From Clostridiales bacterium (GTDB lineage Bacteria > Bacillota > Clostridia > Lachnospirales > Lachnospiraceae): 8,699 bases of DNA. Positions 1-7,635 of the stretch are shown piece by piece; position 1 is the stretch's first letter, and each line of letters begins with the position of its first letter. The position numbers and the translations under genes are program-made. The stretch spans positions 1 to 8,699 of the forward strand of contig JAATEU010000097.1 of the NCBI GenBank assembly GCA_015655565.1. Reading direction: 5' to 3'. The notes beneath the pieces were generated by a model, which saw only the letters and a program-made list of their open reading frames with translations, was not told where the DNA came from and searched no databases.

Positions 1-1521
1 GCTTATTGGGACGGCTTATTATCAAAATATACCATCGTTTCTAAGGATGATAAGTTAAACAGAATGGTGAATATCTGGAACCAATATCAATGCATGGTTA
101 CCTTTAATATGTCCAGAAGTGCATCTTACTTTGAATCCGGTATTGGCAGAGGTATGGGATTCCGTGATTCCAATCAGGACTTGCTGGGTTTTCTTCATCA
201 GATTCCGGACCGTGCCAGGGAGAGAATTATTGATTTGGCATCTACCCAGTTAGAGGACGGAGGTGCTTACCATCAATACCAGCCTCTTACTAAAAGGTGG
301 AATGATGAAATCGGTGGTAATTTTAATGATGATCCCTTATGGCTGGTACTAGCAGTGGTTGCCTATATTAAAGAAACCGGTGATTACGGCATATTGGAGG
401 AAATGACACCGTTTGATAATGACAGCAGCAGGGCAATGCCGCTTTCTGAGCATATTAAGAGAGCCTTTGATCATGTTATTCGTAATGCAGGGCCTCATGG
501 ACTGCCGCTGATTGGAAGGGCGGACTGGAATGACTGTTTAAATCTTAACTGTTTTTCAATGGAACCGGGGGAATCCTTCCAGACAACCACCAGCAAGGAC
601 GGCAGGGTGGCGGAATCCGTTTTGATTGCTGGTATGTTTATATATATCGGCAATGAATATGCCGGGCTGATGGACAAAACAGGCAATAAAGCAGAGGCCA
701 AAAGGGCTGAAGCAGAAGTCTCCAGGATGAAAGGCATCATTATGGAGCATGGTTTTGACGGGGAATGGTTCTTAAGGGCCTATGATGATTTTGGTAAGAA
801 AATCGGCAGTGAGGAATGTGAGGAAGGAAAGATATTTATTGAGTCCCAGGGCTTTTGCATAATGGGCGGCTGCGGTGTGGAAGACGGAAAGGCGATCAGG
901 GCTTTGGACGCGGTCGGAGAAAGACTGGGAACCAAATACGGATTAGTCCTTAATAATCCGGCGTTTACCAGATATTATGTGGAATATGGTGAAATCTCTA
1001 CTTACCCGGCAGGTTATAAAGAAAATGCAGGTATTTTCTGCCATAACAATGCATGGATTATGTGTGCGGAAGCAGCAGTCGGACGCGGAGATAAAGCATT
1101 TGATTATTATACAAGGATTGCTCCGGCTTATACGGAAGAATACAGTGAAATTCATAGAATGGAACCTTATGTGTATTCCCAGATGGTAGCCGGTAAGGAT
1201 GCAAAACGGTTTGGTGAAGCCAAAAATTCCTGGCTCACCGGTACGGCTTCCTGGAACTTTGTTGCAATCTCCCAGTTTATTTTAGGTATTAAACCGGATT
1301 ATGACGGACTTATGGTGGATCCGGCCGTACCGGCTTCCTGGGACGGATACCGGGTAACCAGACAGTTCAGGGGTGATATCTTAAACATTACGATTAAAAA
1401 TCCTGACCACGTATCTGCCGGTGTTGCTAAGATGACGGTAGACGGGAAGGAAATGGCCGGTAATATGGTTCCTGTATTTGGTGACGGCAGGGAACATGAA
1501 GTAGAGGTTATATTAGGTTGA
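1..1521 (+). CDS. Cellobiose phosphorylase (GH94), C-terminal part; 5' end outside window
   Basis: This cytoplasmic inverting phosphorylase converts cellobiose plus phosphate to alpha-glucose 1-phosphate plus glucose, saving ATP on cellulose breakdown products. The frame is open from base 1, so the first Met at 64 is internal; 506 residues are present of about 800 usual, and the N-terminal beta-sandwich is missing. Seen in window numbering: GFRDSNQD at residues 53-60 (sugar-binding loop), ADWNDCLN around 174-181 with the likely catalytic acid Asp178 of the WND motif, FCHNNAW with His348, and SWLTGTASW at 410-418, whose His and Thr-Gly correspond to phosphate-binding positions in characterised GH94 enzymes. 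The tail (KPDYDGL, then KNPDHVS and [12 protein letters not shown]) resembles clostridial cellobiose phosphorylases (Cbp) rather than the longer cellodextrin enzymes. Cellobiose specificity is inferred; other GH94 substrates remain possible. No clear terminator follows. Confidence 0.9.
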   Translation, partial: AYWDGLLSKYTIVSKDDKLNRMVNIWNQYQCMVTFNMSRSASYFESGIGRGMGFRDSNQDLLGFLHQIPDRARERIIDLASTQLEDGGAYHQYQPLTKRWNDEIGGNFNDDPLWLVLAVVAYIKETGDYGILEEMTPFDNDSSRAMPLSEHIKRAFDHVIRNAGPHGLPLIGRADWNDCLNLNCFSMEPGESFQTTTSKDGRVAESVLIAGMFIYIGNEYAGLMDKTGNKAEAKRAEAEVSRMKGIIMEHGFDGEWFLRAYDDFGKKIGSEECEEGKIFIESQGFCIMGGCGVEDGKAIRALDAVGERLGTKYGLVLNNPAFTRYYVEYGEISTYPAGYKENAGIFCHNNAWIMCAEAAVGRGDKAFDYYTRIAPAYTEEYSEIHRMEPYVYSQMVAGKDAKRFGEAKNSWLTGTASWNFVAISQFILGIKPDYDGLMVDPAVPASWDGYRVTRQFRGDILNITIKNPDHVSAGVAKMTVDGKEMAGNMVPVFGDGREHEVEVILG

Positions 1522-1756
1522 TGGAGATTACGTCAGGGGCTTAACTGATGTAAGCAGGAGTGAAAAGTGAAAAAATGGCTCGACAGACAATTTCCTTATA
1601 TAAATCAGTAAAATTTTACTCTCGGTGCAAATTCCGGAGTTTATTCATACGAGGGACCTTTCCAATGCAAAAATCTTCCGGCCATATCTGGAAACGGCCG
1701 GGGACTTTAAAAAATATTCATTCCTGCGTTTGTCCTGAAAAAATAAAAATTACTCC
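1522..1756. other. Non-coding gap between the phosphorylase and transporter operon
   Basis: No convincing gene is visible. A 14-codon frame at 1567-1611 starts with GTG behind AGGAG (1556-1560, 6 nt spacing) and reads VKKWLDRQFPYINQ. A second frame at 1604-1738 has no ribosome site and no recognised similarity. A perfect inverted repeat, CCGGCC (1678-1683) with GGCCGG (1696-1701) and a 12-nt loop, could form a hairpin extended by two G-U pairs. It is not followed by a T-run, so it is a poor terminator. GCTTA/TAAGC (1539-1543, 1551-1555) is a weaker repeat just after the phosphorylase stop. The gap could be an mRNA leader or the remnant of a decayed gene. Confidence 0.4.
1678..1701. repeat. 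Inverted repeat CCGGCC/GGCCGG, possible hairpin
   Basis: Six perfect GC pairs enclose the loop ATATCTGGAAAC, with two possible flanking G-U pairs (1676-1677 with 1702-1703). It is the most stable visible structure between the phosphorylase and the transporter. The downstream sequence is GGACTTTAAAAAA, with no T-run on either strand right after the stem, so I do not call it a Rho-independent terminator. It may be a transcript 3'-end stabiliser. Confidence 0.35.
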
Positions 1757-1785
1757 TTGAAATTTTATTTAATTCAGTATATTAT
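1757..1785 (+). promoter_or_regulatory. Sigma-A-type promoter of the ABC transporter operon
   Basis: TTGAAA (1757-1762) and TATTAT (1780-1785) are separated by exactly 17 nt in a very AT-rich stretch. Transcription would begin near 1792 and give a leader of only about 24 nt before the binding-protein start. The promoter suggests the transporter is expressed separately from the phosphorylase. It is a pattern match only. Confidence 0.7.
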
Positions 1786-1800
1786 AAAGTATAAATTTCA
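1758..1800. repeat. Inverted repeat TGAAATTT/AAATTTCA bracketing the promoter
   Basis: TGAAATTT (1758-1765) overlaps the -35 box, and its exact reverse complement AAATTTCA (1793-1800) lies at the predicted start of transcription. The arm centres are 35 bp apart. The arms could be paired operator half-sites, but the AT-rich composition makes a chance match plausible. Confidence 0.3.
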
Positions 1801-1801
1801 T

Positions 1802-1808
1802 AAGGAGG
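1802..1808 (+). promoter_or_regulatory. Strong ribosome binding site for the substrate-binding protein
   Basis: AAGGAGG lies 7 nt before the ATG at 1816, close to a perfect anti-16S match. It fixes the start and fits the high synthesis usual for binding proteins. Confidence 0.85.
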
Positions 1809-1815
1809 AGTTGCT

Positions 1816-3384
1816 ATGAAGAAGAGAAGTCATTTCACTTTATTCTTGCTCATGGTTTTAGTATTGTCTATTGCACTTTACGGATGTGGAGGTGATAAGA
1901 CCGGTACGGATGATGAAAAAACTCCTGCAGATGATATGTCTTCAGGGACACCGGTTAACGGTGGCTCAGTAGTTGTAGGAATTTCACAGGATTTGGATAG
2001 TCTTGACCCACACAAAGCAGTTGCGGCAGGAACGAAAGAAGTCTTATTCAATGTTTTTGAAGGGCTGTATAAGCCTGATAAAGATGGGAATTTAGTTCCG
2101 GCTGTTGCAGAAAGTTATGAGATATCCCCGGATGGAAAGGTATATACCTTTAAACTCCGCCAGGGCCTTAAGTTTCATAACGGTAATCTGGTAACAGCTG
2201 ACGATATCGTATATTCGTTAAAAAGATGCGCCGGTTTGCTAGATACAACGGATCCTGCTGTTGTGGTCGAATCGGCGCTTACTAACGTTTCGGAGGTAAA
2301 TAAAACGGATGAAACGACAGTAGAAGTGGTTTTAAAGGAAGCCGATACGGAATTAATCGGGTTCCTGACCAGCGCCGTAATTCCAGAGAACTATGATAAA
2401 CAGGACACAGCCCCTGTGGGTACCGGCCCTTTTAAGTTTGTATCCTACACACCACTGGAAAGCTTTGTGGTTGAAAAAAATGAAGACTATTATGTAGCAG
2501 GAAAGCCATATTTAGACAAGGTAACCTTTAAAATTGAACCGAATGCCGATTCGGTCATTATGGAGTTATTGGCAGGTTCCATTGACATTTTTCCGTATCT
2601 GACAGATGCCCAGGCAGAACAGTTAAAAGATACCTTTACCATTACGGAAGGCCATATGAATCTGGTGCAGGGTTTATTCTTAAATAACAAGGCGGAACCC
2701 TTTCACAATGTAAAGGTAAGACAGGCATTAAATTATGCAATTGACAAACAGGCCATATTGGATCTGGTAGCAGGAGGAAAAGGCACCGTTATCGGAAGCA
2801 ATATGTTTCCCGGATTTGCAAAGTATTATGAAGATTTAGCCGATAAGTATCCGTATGACATTGAAAAGGCGAAGACTTTGCTGGCTGAAGCCGGATATCC
2901 GGATGGATTTACCTTTACCATAACGGTTCCCTCCAATTACAAGTTTCATGTAGATACTGCACAGGTTATCGTAGAGCAATTGAAGCAGGCTGGAATAACA
3001 GCCCGAATTCAGCAGATTGAGTGGGCCAGCTGGATTAACGATGTCTATGTGGGAAGAAATTATGAAGCAACCATTATAGGACTGGATGCTAAATTAGCTG
3101 CAAGGGATGTTTTAGAACGCTATAACTCTGCTGCCGATAATAATTTTGTGAACTATAGTAACCCGCAGTATGATGAAACCCTGGCAAAAGCAATTGAGGC
3201 CCAGGACGATGCGGAAAAAATAAATTACTACAAGAAGCTGCAGAGCATATTGGCAGAGGATGCGGCAGCAGTATATATCCAGGATCCTGCTTTGCTCGTA
3301 GCCGTGAATCCTAAGCTGGGAGGATATACCTTTTATCCGGTTTATGTACTGGATATGGCTTCTGTTTATTTTAAAGCGGAATAG
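1816..3384 (+). CDS. ABC transporter substrate-binding lipoprotein, family 5 (peptide/nickel type)
   Basis: This is the extracellular, membrane-anchored ligand receptor of the importer encoded by the next three genes. The 522-residue product starts with a lipoprotein signal: MKKR, a hydrophobic run at about 7-20, and lipobox LYGC with Cys24 as the acylated residue. An Asp/Thr/Gly-rich linker (25-49) follows. The family-5 fold then begins with GGSVVVGISQDLDSLDP; the signature area is VPAVAESYEISPDGK with KLRQGLKFHNG (about 94-123), and VGTGPFKF (201-208) and VRQALNYAIDK (301-311) are typical. Length is normal. Ligand is unassigned: relatives bind oligopeptides, dipeptides, glutathione, nickel-chelates or, in some thermophiles, cello-oligosaccharides. 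The mature protein has only two Trp, both in EWASW (402-406), which argues mildly against an aromatic-stacked sugar pocket. It has its own promoter and ribosome site and ends with TAG. Confidence 0.92.
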   Translation: MKKRSHFTLFLLMVLVLSIALYGCGGDKTGTDDEKTPADDMSSGTPVNGGSVVVGISQDLDSLDPHKAVAAGTKEVLFNVFEGLYKPDKDGNLVPAVAESYEISPDGKVYTFKLRQGLKFHNGNLVTADDIVYSLKRCAGLLDTTDPAVVVESALTNVSEVNKTDETTVEVVLKEADTELIGFLTSAVIPENYDKQDTAPVGTGPFKFVSYTPLESFVVEKNEDYYVAGKPYLDKVTFKIEPNADSVIMELLAGSIDIFPYLTDAQAEQLKDTFTITEGHMNLVQGLFLNNKAEPFHNVKVRQALNYAIDKQAILDLVAGGKGTVIGSNMFPGFAKYYEDLADKYPYDIEKAKTLLAEAGYPDGFTFTITVPSNYKFHVDTAQVIVEQLKQAGITARIQQIEWASWINDVYVGRNYEATIIGLDAKLAARDVLERYNSAADNNFVNYSNPQYDETLAKAIEAQDDAEKINYYKKLQSILAEDAAAVYIQDPALLVAVNPKLGGYTFYPVYVLDMASVYFKAE

Positions 3385-3397
3385 CTGTTAATTGTCA

Positions 3398-3414
3398 TCC
3401 GCCTTTTAGGCGGA
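3398..3414 (+). other. Intercistronic stem-loop between binding-protein and permease genes
   Basis: TCCGCCT (3398-3404), loop TTT, AGGCGGA (3408-3414) gives a perfect 7-bp stem 13 nt after the TAG stop. No T-run follows, so full termination is not expected. Such stem-loops often protect the 3' end of a highly expressed binding-protein message while reducing downstream expression. The left arm CCGCCTT could alternatively pair, with one mismatch, to the AAGGAGG permease ribosome site at 3423-3429. Confidence 0.6.
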
Positions 3415-3438
3415 GGCTGGATAAGGAGGCTGCAATAC

Positions 3439-4377
3439 ATGAAATACTTTATAAGAAAACTTTCCTCATTAATATTAACCCTCCTCTTGGTTTCAATTTT
3501 CCTCTTTATTTCATTTCAGGTTATTCCGGGGGATAGCGCTGCTGCATCCCTTGGAACCTCTGCAACGAAAGAAACCGTTGAGGCGCTGCGGGAGGAATTA
3601 GGCCTGAACAGGAATGTATTTGTAAGGTATTTCAGCTGGCTGGGCAATGCCCTTTGCGGTGATTTTGGCATATCGGCCCAATATAATATGCCGGTCAGTT
3701 TACTGCTGAAGGAACGTATGCCGGTTACTTTATGGCTTGCCGTACTTTCCATCGCATTAATCATAATTATTTCCATACCCCTTGGAATACAGTCCGCCAA
3801 GAAAGAAGGAGGAGTGTCCGATCGTGTGATTACATTTTTAACACATACCGCAATGGCAGTCCCGCCCTTTTTTTTAGGGATTATCATAACCCTGGTATTC
3901 GGACTCATCCTAAAATGGTTTATACCGGGAAGGTATATCAGCTATTCTGAAAATCCGGGGCAATTTCTGGGATATATGATATTTCCGGCTATTGCCATTG
4001 CCATACCCAAAACGGCGATGACCATTAAATTCCTTCGGAGTTCTGTTATAAGGCAGCTTAAGCTGGATTATGTAAGAACGGCCCGTAGCAAAGGAAATCA
4101 GGAAAATGTAATACTATACAGGCATGTCCTTAAAAATGCATTTATACCTGTAATAACCTTCATTGCCATGGTAATAGCCGATGTACTGGCCGGAAGTATT
4201 ATAATTGAACAGCTTTTCAGCTTACCGGGCATGGGCCGGATGCTGGTTACTGCCATTTCCAACCGTGATTTTTCTGTGGTACAGGCTATAGTCATATATA
4301 TAGCGGCTGTTGTAGTTGTTATTAATTTTTTGGTGGACATCATTTACCGGTGTATTGACCCAAGGGTAAGGGTATAA
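3439..4377 (+). CDS. ABC transporter permease, DppB/OppB type
   Basis: This is the first of two inner-membrane subunits forming the importer channel. The 312-residue protein has six predicted membrane segments at about 9-29, 98-120, 132-156, 176-198, 236-258 and 282-302. The extracytoplasmic stretch after segment 1 contains the family pattern with LREELGLNRNVFVRYF, and NALCGDFGISA is the usual DppB motif. The cytoplasmic ATPase-contact loop is DYVRTARSKG followed by HVLKNAFIPV (about 210-239). The end, IIYRCIDPRVRV, is the standard family C-terminus, so the gene is intact. AAGGAGG at 3423-3429 lies 9 nt before ATG. It is separated from the binding-protein gene by 54 nt containing a stem-loop and from the next permease by 51 nt. 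Substrate is unknown and follows the binding protein. Confidence 0.92.
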   Translation: MKYFIRKLSSLILTLLLVSIFLFISFQVIPGDSAAASLGTSATKETVEALREELGLNRNVFVRYFSWLGNALCGDFGISAQYNMPVSLLLKERMPVTLWLAVLSIALIIIISIPLGIQSAKKEGGVSDRVITFLTHTAMAVPPFFLGIIITLVFGLILKWFIPGRYISYSENPGQFLGYMIFPAIAIAIPKTAMTIKFLRSSVIRQLKLDYVRTARSKGNQENVILYRHVLKNAFIPVITFIAMVIADVLAGSIIIEQLFSLPGMGRMLVTAISNRDFSVVQAIVIYIAAVVVVINFLVDIIYRCIDPRVRV

Positions 4378-4415
4378 TCACAGGGACTGGTGTTCCATGT
4401 ATTTGAGCATTACAT

Positions 4416-4421
4416 AAGGAG
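4416..4421 (+). promoter_or_regulatory. Ribosome binding site fixing the second permease start
   Basis: AAGGAG sits 7 nt before the GTG at 4429. The in-frame GTG further upstream at 4390 has no comparable site, which decides the start in favour of 4429 and removes 13 residues (MFHVFEHYIRSRE) that do not look like a family N-terminus. Confidence 0.75.
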
Positions 4422-4428
4422 CAGGGAA

Positions 4429-5220
4429 GTGAATACGGAAAAAATACATTATAACATTAATTTCATAGCCGGGTTAATCATTATCAGCCTTGTTCTCTTT
4501 TTTGTAACGGCAGGCATCTTTTATACTCCCTATGATCCCAATGAAATGAACGGCGCCATTAAAAATATGACACCTGATTTTGCACATCCCTTTGGTACGG
4601 ATAATTTCGGAAGGGATATTTTAAGCCGGGTCATGTCCGGCGCAGGGACGACTTTTATCGTAGCTTTATCTACGGTTGCCATTGGCGCGGTTATGGGAAC
4701 CCTTATCGGTGCCGTTACCGGTTATTACGGCGGATTCATCGATGAAATTTTAATGCGTGTCAATGATGGTTTAACCTCTTTCCCAAGTATATTATTGGCA
4801 TTGGTTTTTGTCAGCATTATAGGGCCCGGTAAATATAATGTCATCCTTGCTTTGGGAATTATTTTTATTCCCAGCTTTGCCAGAGTGGTAAGAAGCGAAT
4901 ATATAACCTTAAAACAGATGGATTTTGTGAAGAACGCCAAATTAATGGGTGCCGGTGATTTCCGCATTATGTTTGTTCATATATTGCCTAACACAAAGCT
5001 TATTTTGTTATCTTCCGTTACAATAGGTTTTAATAATGCAGTTTTAGCAGAAGCCGGAATGAGTTATCTCCAATTGGGAGTGCAGCCGCCGGATGCAAGC
5101 CTTGGCCGGATGCTGTCGGAGGCCCAGGCTTATCTGTTCAATGCACCCTGGTGTGCCCTGGCACCCGGACTGATGATTGTGTTGACGGTTTTGGGATTCA
5201 GTCTGCTTAATGAAAGATAA
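4429..5220 (+). CDS. ABC transporter permease, DppC/OppC type, with a shortened C-terminus
   Basis: This is the second channel subunit of the importer. From the GTG at 4429 the product is 263 residues. It has an N-terminal membrane segment at about 11-31, the family motif HPFGTDNFGRDILSRV (53-68), further membrane segments to about 259, and the ATPase-contact loop DFVKNAKLMGAGDFR with HILPN (165-188). SYLQLGVQPPDASLGRML is also classic DppC. The odd part is the end: the last membrane helix runs into GFSLLNER and stops, whereas relatives usually continue GFNLLGDGLRD and a DPR-type tail about a dozen residues longer. The same frame stays open for ten codons after the TAA, reading [10 protein letters not shown], and ends at a TGA overlapping the next start. 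All transmembrane parts are present, so function is probably retained. Confidence 0.88.
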   Translation: MNTEKIHYNINFIAGLIIISLVLFFVTAGIFYTPYDPNEMNGAIKNMTPDFAHPFGTDNFGRDILSRVMSGAGTTFIVALSTVAIGAVMGTLIGAVTGYYGGFIDEILMRVNDGLTSFPSILLALVFVSIIGPGKYNVILALGIIFIPSFARVVRSEYITLKQMDFVKNAKLMGAGDFRIMFVHILPNTKLILLSSVTIGFNNAVLAEAGMSYLQLGVQPPDASLGRMLSEAQAYLFNAPWCALAPGLMIVLTVLGFSLLNER

Positions 5221-5249
5221 GTAGAGTGTAATAAGGCGTTGGAAAGGAA

Positions 5250-6908
5250 GTGAGTAAACTGGGAAACGAAAGAAAAAATAACCTTGGCCCAAGTCAATTA
5301 TCTGATGTCAATCAGCCCCTGCTTACCGTTAATCATATTACGGTAGGCTTTCAGCATAATGGAAATATCAATAAGGCAGTAAATGATGTGTCCTTTCAAA
5401 TAAAAGAAGGCGAAATCCTGGGAATGGCAGGAGAGTCCGGGTCCGGTAAAACCATAACGGCCTTAACCATTATGGGATTATTATCAAAGGAGGCCTCTGT
5501 TCTGGGAGGCAGTATTTTATTTGACGGTAAGGATTTATTTAGACTAAAACCGGAAGAATTCAGGAAAATAAAAGGGAATCAGATTTCTATGATATTCCAG
5601 GAACCCATGACCTCATTAAACCCGGTGATGACGGTTGGTTATCAGACAGAAGAAATGCTTCTGCTCCATGAAAATCAATTAAAACAGGCCGAAAGGAAGA
5701 GGAAAACCTTAGCCGCCCTTAAGGAAGCAGGTTTAAAGGATACGGAAACACTTTATTATCAATATCCCCACCAATTGTCGGGAGGAATGCGGCAAAGGGT
5801 TATGATTGCAATGGCTATGATCTGCAAACCTAAGCTGCTGATAGCAGATGAACCGACTACGGCTTTGGATGTTACCATACAGGCACAGATATTGGGACTG
5901 ATTCAAAAAATGAATCAGGAATATGGTACGTCCGTATTATTCATATCCCATGATTTAGCAGTTATTAAAAATACCTGTACACGGGCATTTGTGATGCAGG
6001 AGGGGGAGATTGCAGAAGAAGGTACGGTCCGTGACTTATTTAACGGCCCTAAGAAAGCCTATACAAAAAAACTGATGGCAGCTATACCTGATTTGAGTAG
6101 CCGGAAAACAGGTTTTCCGTTTTCTGATCCTGATGCGGTACAAAACGGACAGGCTGTATTACTTTCAGGTAAGGAAAAAAATATTCTGGAGGTCCGGAAT
6201 TTGCATGTCTTTTATGAGGAAAAGGCAAAAAAACTATTTTCAAAAAAGACCAGGAAACAGGTTGTAAATAATGTATCCCTTACCATCAGCCAAGGTGAGA
6301 TTCTTGGCATCGTCGGAGAAAGCGGCAGCGGAAAATCCTCCCTTGCCAAAGCCGTGGTGGGTTTAATTGACAGTAAGACCGGGGAGGTAATCCTTAACGA
6401 AGAAAGACCTCAGATGGTATTTCAAGATCCTTACGGAAGTTTAAATCCTGCTAAAAAAGTTGGATGGATCTTAGAAGAGCCTTTGAAATTAGCGGGAGGT
6501 TACAGCCAAAGGGAACGTAAATCCAAGGTATTAAAGATACTCAACGAGGTCGGCCTGCCGGATGAATACACAGAAAGATACTTATCCCAATTAAGCGGAG
6601 GTCAAAGGCAGAGGGTCGCAATCGGTGCGTCCCTGATCCGGAATTCTAAATTCATAGTTCTGGATGAGCCTGTATCAGCATTGGATGTTACGGTGCAGGC
6701 CAGGATATTGGAATTATTAAAAAAGCTTCAAAAAGAATATGATTTATCCTATCTTTTTATATCCCATGATTTAAAGGTGATTTACCAGATGTGTGACCGG
6801 GTCTGTGTCATGTATCAGGGCGAAATTGTGGAAACCGCCTTCGTGGAAGAATTATTCCGCAAACCGGTCCATCCTTACAGCAAAAAGCTGTTGGAAGCTG
6901 TTTTATAG
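5250..6908 (+). CDS. ABC transporter ATP-binding protein with two fused ATPase domains (DppD-DppF type)
   Basis: One polypeptide of 552 residues supplies both nucleotide-binding domains that power the importer. Domain 1: Walker A GESGSGKT 61-68, Q-loop FQEP 116-119, signature LSGGM 176-180, Walker B LLIADE 196-201, H-loop His234. A linker of about 30 residues (280-310) follows. Domain 2: Walker A GESGSGKS 356-363, Q-loop Gln392, signature LSGGQ 448-452, Walker B FIVLDE 468-473, His506. All catalytic residues are present in both halves, so both sites should be active. Neither half carries the Cys-rich tail (GC..RCP type) common in separate OppD/DppD and OppF/DppF proteins. The start is GTG at 5250: an in-frame TAA at 5232 excludes anything earlier. 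Its ribosome site (GGAAAGGA, 5241-5248) is unusually close, which fits coupling to upstream translation. It ends TAG, the last gene of the operon. Confidence 0.93.
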   Translation: MSKLGNERKNNLGPSQLSDVNQPLLTVNHITVGFQHNGNINKAVNDVSFQIKEGEILGMAGESGSGKTITALTIMGLLSKEASVLGGSILFDGKDLFRLKPEEFRKIKGNQISMIFQEPMTSLNPVMTVGYQTEEMLLLHENQLKQAERKRKTLAALKEAGLKDTETLYYQYPHQLSGGMRQRVMIAMAMICKPKLLIADEPTTALDVTIQAQILGLIQKMNQEYGTSVLFISHDLAVIKNTCTRAFVMQEGEIAEEGTVRDLFNGPKKAYTKKLMAAIPDLSSRKTGFPFSDPDAVQNGQAVLLSGKEKNILEVRNLHVFYEEKAKKLFSKKTRKQVVNNVSLTISQGEILGIVGESGSGKSSLAKAVVGLIDSKTGEVILNEERPQMVFQDPYGSLNPAKKVGWILEEPLKLAGGYSQRERKSKVLKILNEVGLPDEYTERYLSQLSGGQRQRVAIGASLIRNSKFIVLDEPVSALDVTVQARILELLKKLQKEYDLSYLFISHDLKVIYQMCDRVCVMYQGEIVETAFVEELFRKPVHPYSKKLLEAVL

Positions 6909-6945
6909 AAGGACTCCTTGCGTGCCGTAACATGGGTTTTTGGTG

Positions 6946-6966
6946 AAACACTGGATTTCAGTGTTT
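6946..6966. terminator. Inverted repeat after the transporter operon, possible weak terminator
   Basis: AAACACTG (6946-6953), loop GATTT, CAGTGTTT (6959-6966): a perfect 8-bp stem between the convergent transporter and DUF188 genes. The 3' arm ends in TTT but no longer T-run follows on either strand, so efficiency is doubtful. Its place between converging genes supports a termination or 3'-end role. Confidence 0.45.
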
Positions 6967-6980
6967 AGACATACCCAATA

Positions 6981-7000
6981 TTCCGGGGTTGATGCCGGAA
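6981..7000. terminator. Second inverted repeat in the convergent gap, possible bidirectional terminator
   Basis: TTCCGG (6981-6986), loop GGTTGATG, CCGGAA (6995-7000). On the plus strand CACTTTT follows, a short interrupted T-run. It lies 19 nt beyond the DUF188 stop, so it could serve the minus strand too. A six-pair stem with a weak T-run makes this tentative. Confidence 0.4.
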
Positions 7001-7018
7001 CACTTTTGGGGAGTGGAT

Positions 7019-7459
7019 TCAGAGGTTACCTCGCTGGCATAAGCTGAAAAATGCTGCCTCAAAGCGTTCGTCATCTTCTTTGGAACGTTTTTTCATAGAA
7101 CCGGTCCGTCCTCCGGCCCTTCTTTGCTTTTTTGAGAGATGACGTTCAAACATGAGCTGATCAATATTTTCCTCCGTATAATATTTTCCGTTCTGGTTAA
7201 TGGCAAAAGCATGTTTACCAAGAGCCATAGATGCGACACCATAGTCCTGGGTCACTACAATATCCCCGGAGTCAGTCCGGTTTATCAATGCAATATCCAC
7301 CGCATCCGGTGCTTTACTGACCTGGATAATTTTACTATATTCAGACTCCAGGATGTGGCTTGTATCTATAACCATGATTACAGGTATATTCAACCTTTTA
7401 GCAATCCTTTCAATGATATGTTTTACAGGACAAGCATCCGCATCTACTAATATTTTCAT
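7019..7459 (-). CDS. yqxD: YaiI/YqxD family protein (DUF188, UPF0178)
   Basis: This is a small conserved protein of unproven biochemical function with a PIN-nuclease-like fold, so a metal-dependent RNase role is often suspected but not shown. The 146-residue product begins MKILVDADACPVK, the family hallmark, with Asp6, Asp8 and Cys10. Further conserved blocks are KAPDAVDIALIN (49-60), VTQDYGVA (69-76), and the basic tail RAGGRTG followed by KRSKEDDERFEAAF (about 114-137). Length matches the family (about 150). I chose ATG 7459 because GGGAG lies 6 nt upstream (7470-7466). The in-frame ATG at 7483 has no ribosome site and would add MARRWETD, which is mostly that ribosome-site region translated. 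It converges with the transporter operon and has its own promoter. Confidence 0.9.
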   Translation of the reverse strand: MKILVDADACPVKHIIERIAKRLNIPVIMVIDTSHILESEYSKIIQVSKAPDAVDIALINRTDSGDIVVTQDYGVASMALGKHAFAINQNGKYYTEENIDQLMFERHLSKKQRRAGGRTGSMKKRSKEDDERFEAAFFSLCQRGNL

Positions 7460-7504
7460 ATCTGTCTCCCATCTACGCGCCATGCGTTTACTTTTATTTC
7501 ATTC

Positions 7505-7533
7505 ATTATACCGATGCGACCTGTAAGTTGCAA
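7505..7533 (-). promoter_or_regulatory. Promoter of the YqxD-family gene
   Basis: Read on the minus strand: TTGCAA (7533-7528), 17-nt spacer, TATAAT (7510-7505). Transcription would start near 7498, about 39 nt before ATG 7459. This supports the shorter start, since ATG 7483 would leave only some 15 nt of leader and no ribosome site. Confidence 0.7.
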
Positions 7534-7563
7534 TACTAAGCGGCTTCTTACGACTGGTTACAG
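7521..7563. repeat. Inverted repeat CTGTAA/TTACAG around the yqxD -35 region
   Basis: CTGTAA (7521-7526) and TTACAG (7558-7563) are exact inverted copies, with a nested TAAG/CTTA between them. The left arm falls in the promoter spacer and the -35 box lies between the arms, so an operator is possible. There is no T-run beside it, and the arms are short enough to be chance. Confidence 0.2.
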
Positions 7564-7612
7564 AAATTAAGGGTCCTGTCCAACCGGAGGTGGCAAAAAC
7601 CCCGTATATTGC

Positions 7613-7635
7613 AAAAAACTGTTAAAGGTCAACAA
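7613..7635 (-). terminator. Weak candidate terminator at the end of the prdX-like gene
   Basis: On the minus strand TTGTT, loop GACCTTT, AACAG (one T-G pair) is followed at once by TTTTTT (7618-7613). The stem overlaps the TAA stop and is AT-rich and short. The T-run is good, the stem poor, and I see nothing better in the 138-nt gap before yqxD. Confidence 0.3.

Noticed and set aside
1560..1760. 66-codon plus-strand ORF starting GTG
   Set aside because: Composition rich in Lys, Ser and Cys with no recognisable motif, no ribosome site at 1560, and it runs through the promoter -35 region.
3516..3908. 130-codon minus-strand ORF inside the first permease gene
   Set aside because: Shadow of a clear permease on the opposite strand; no ribosome site or family features.
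7139..7450. 103-codon plus-strand ORF opposite the YqxD-family gene
   Set aside because: The minus-strand product has all DUF188 motifs and a proper promoter; the plus-strand frame has none.
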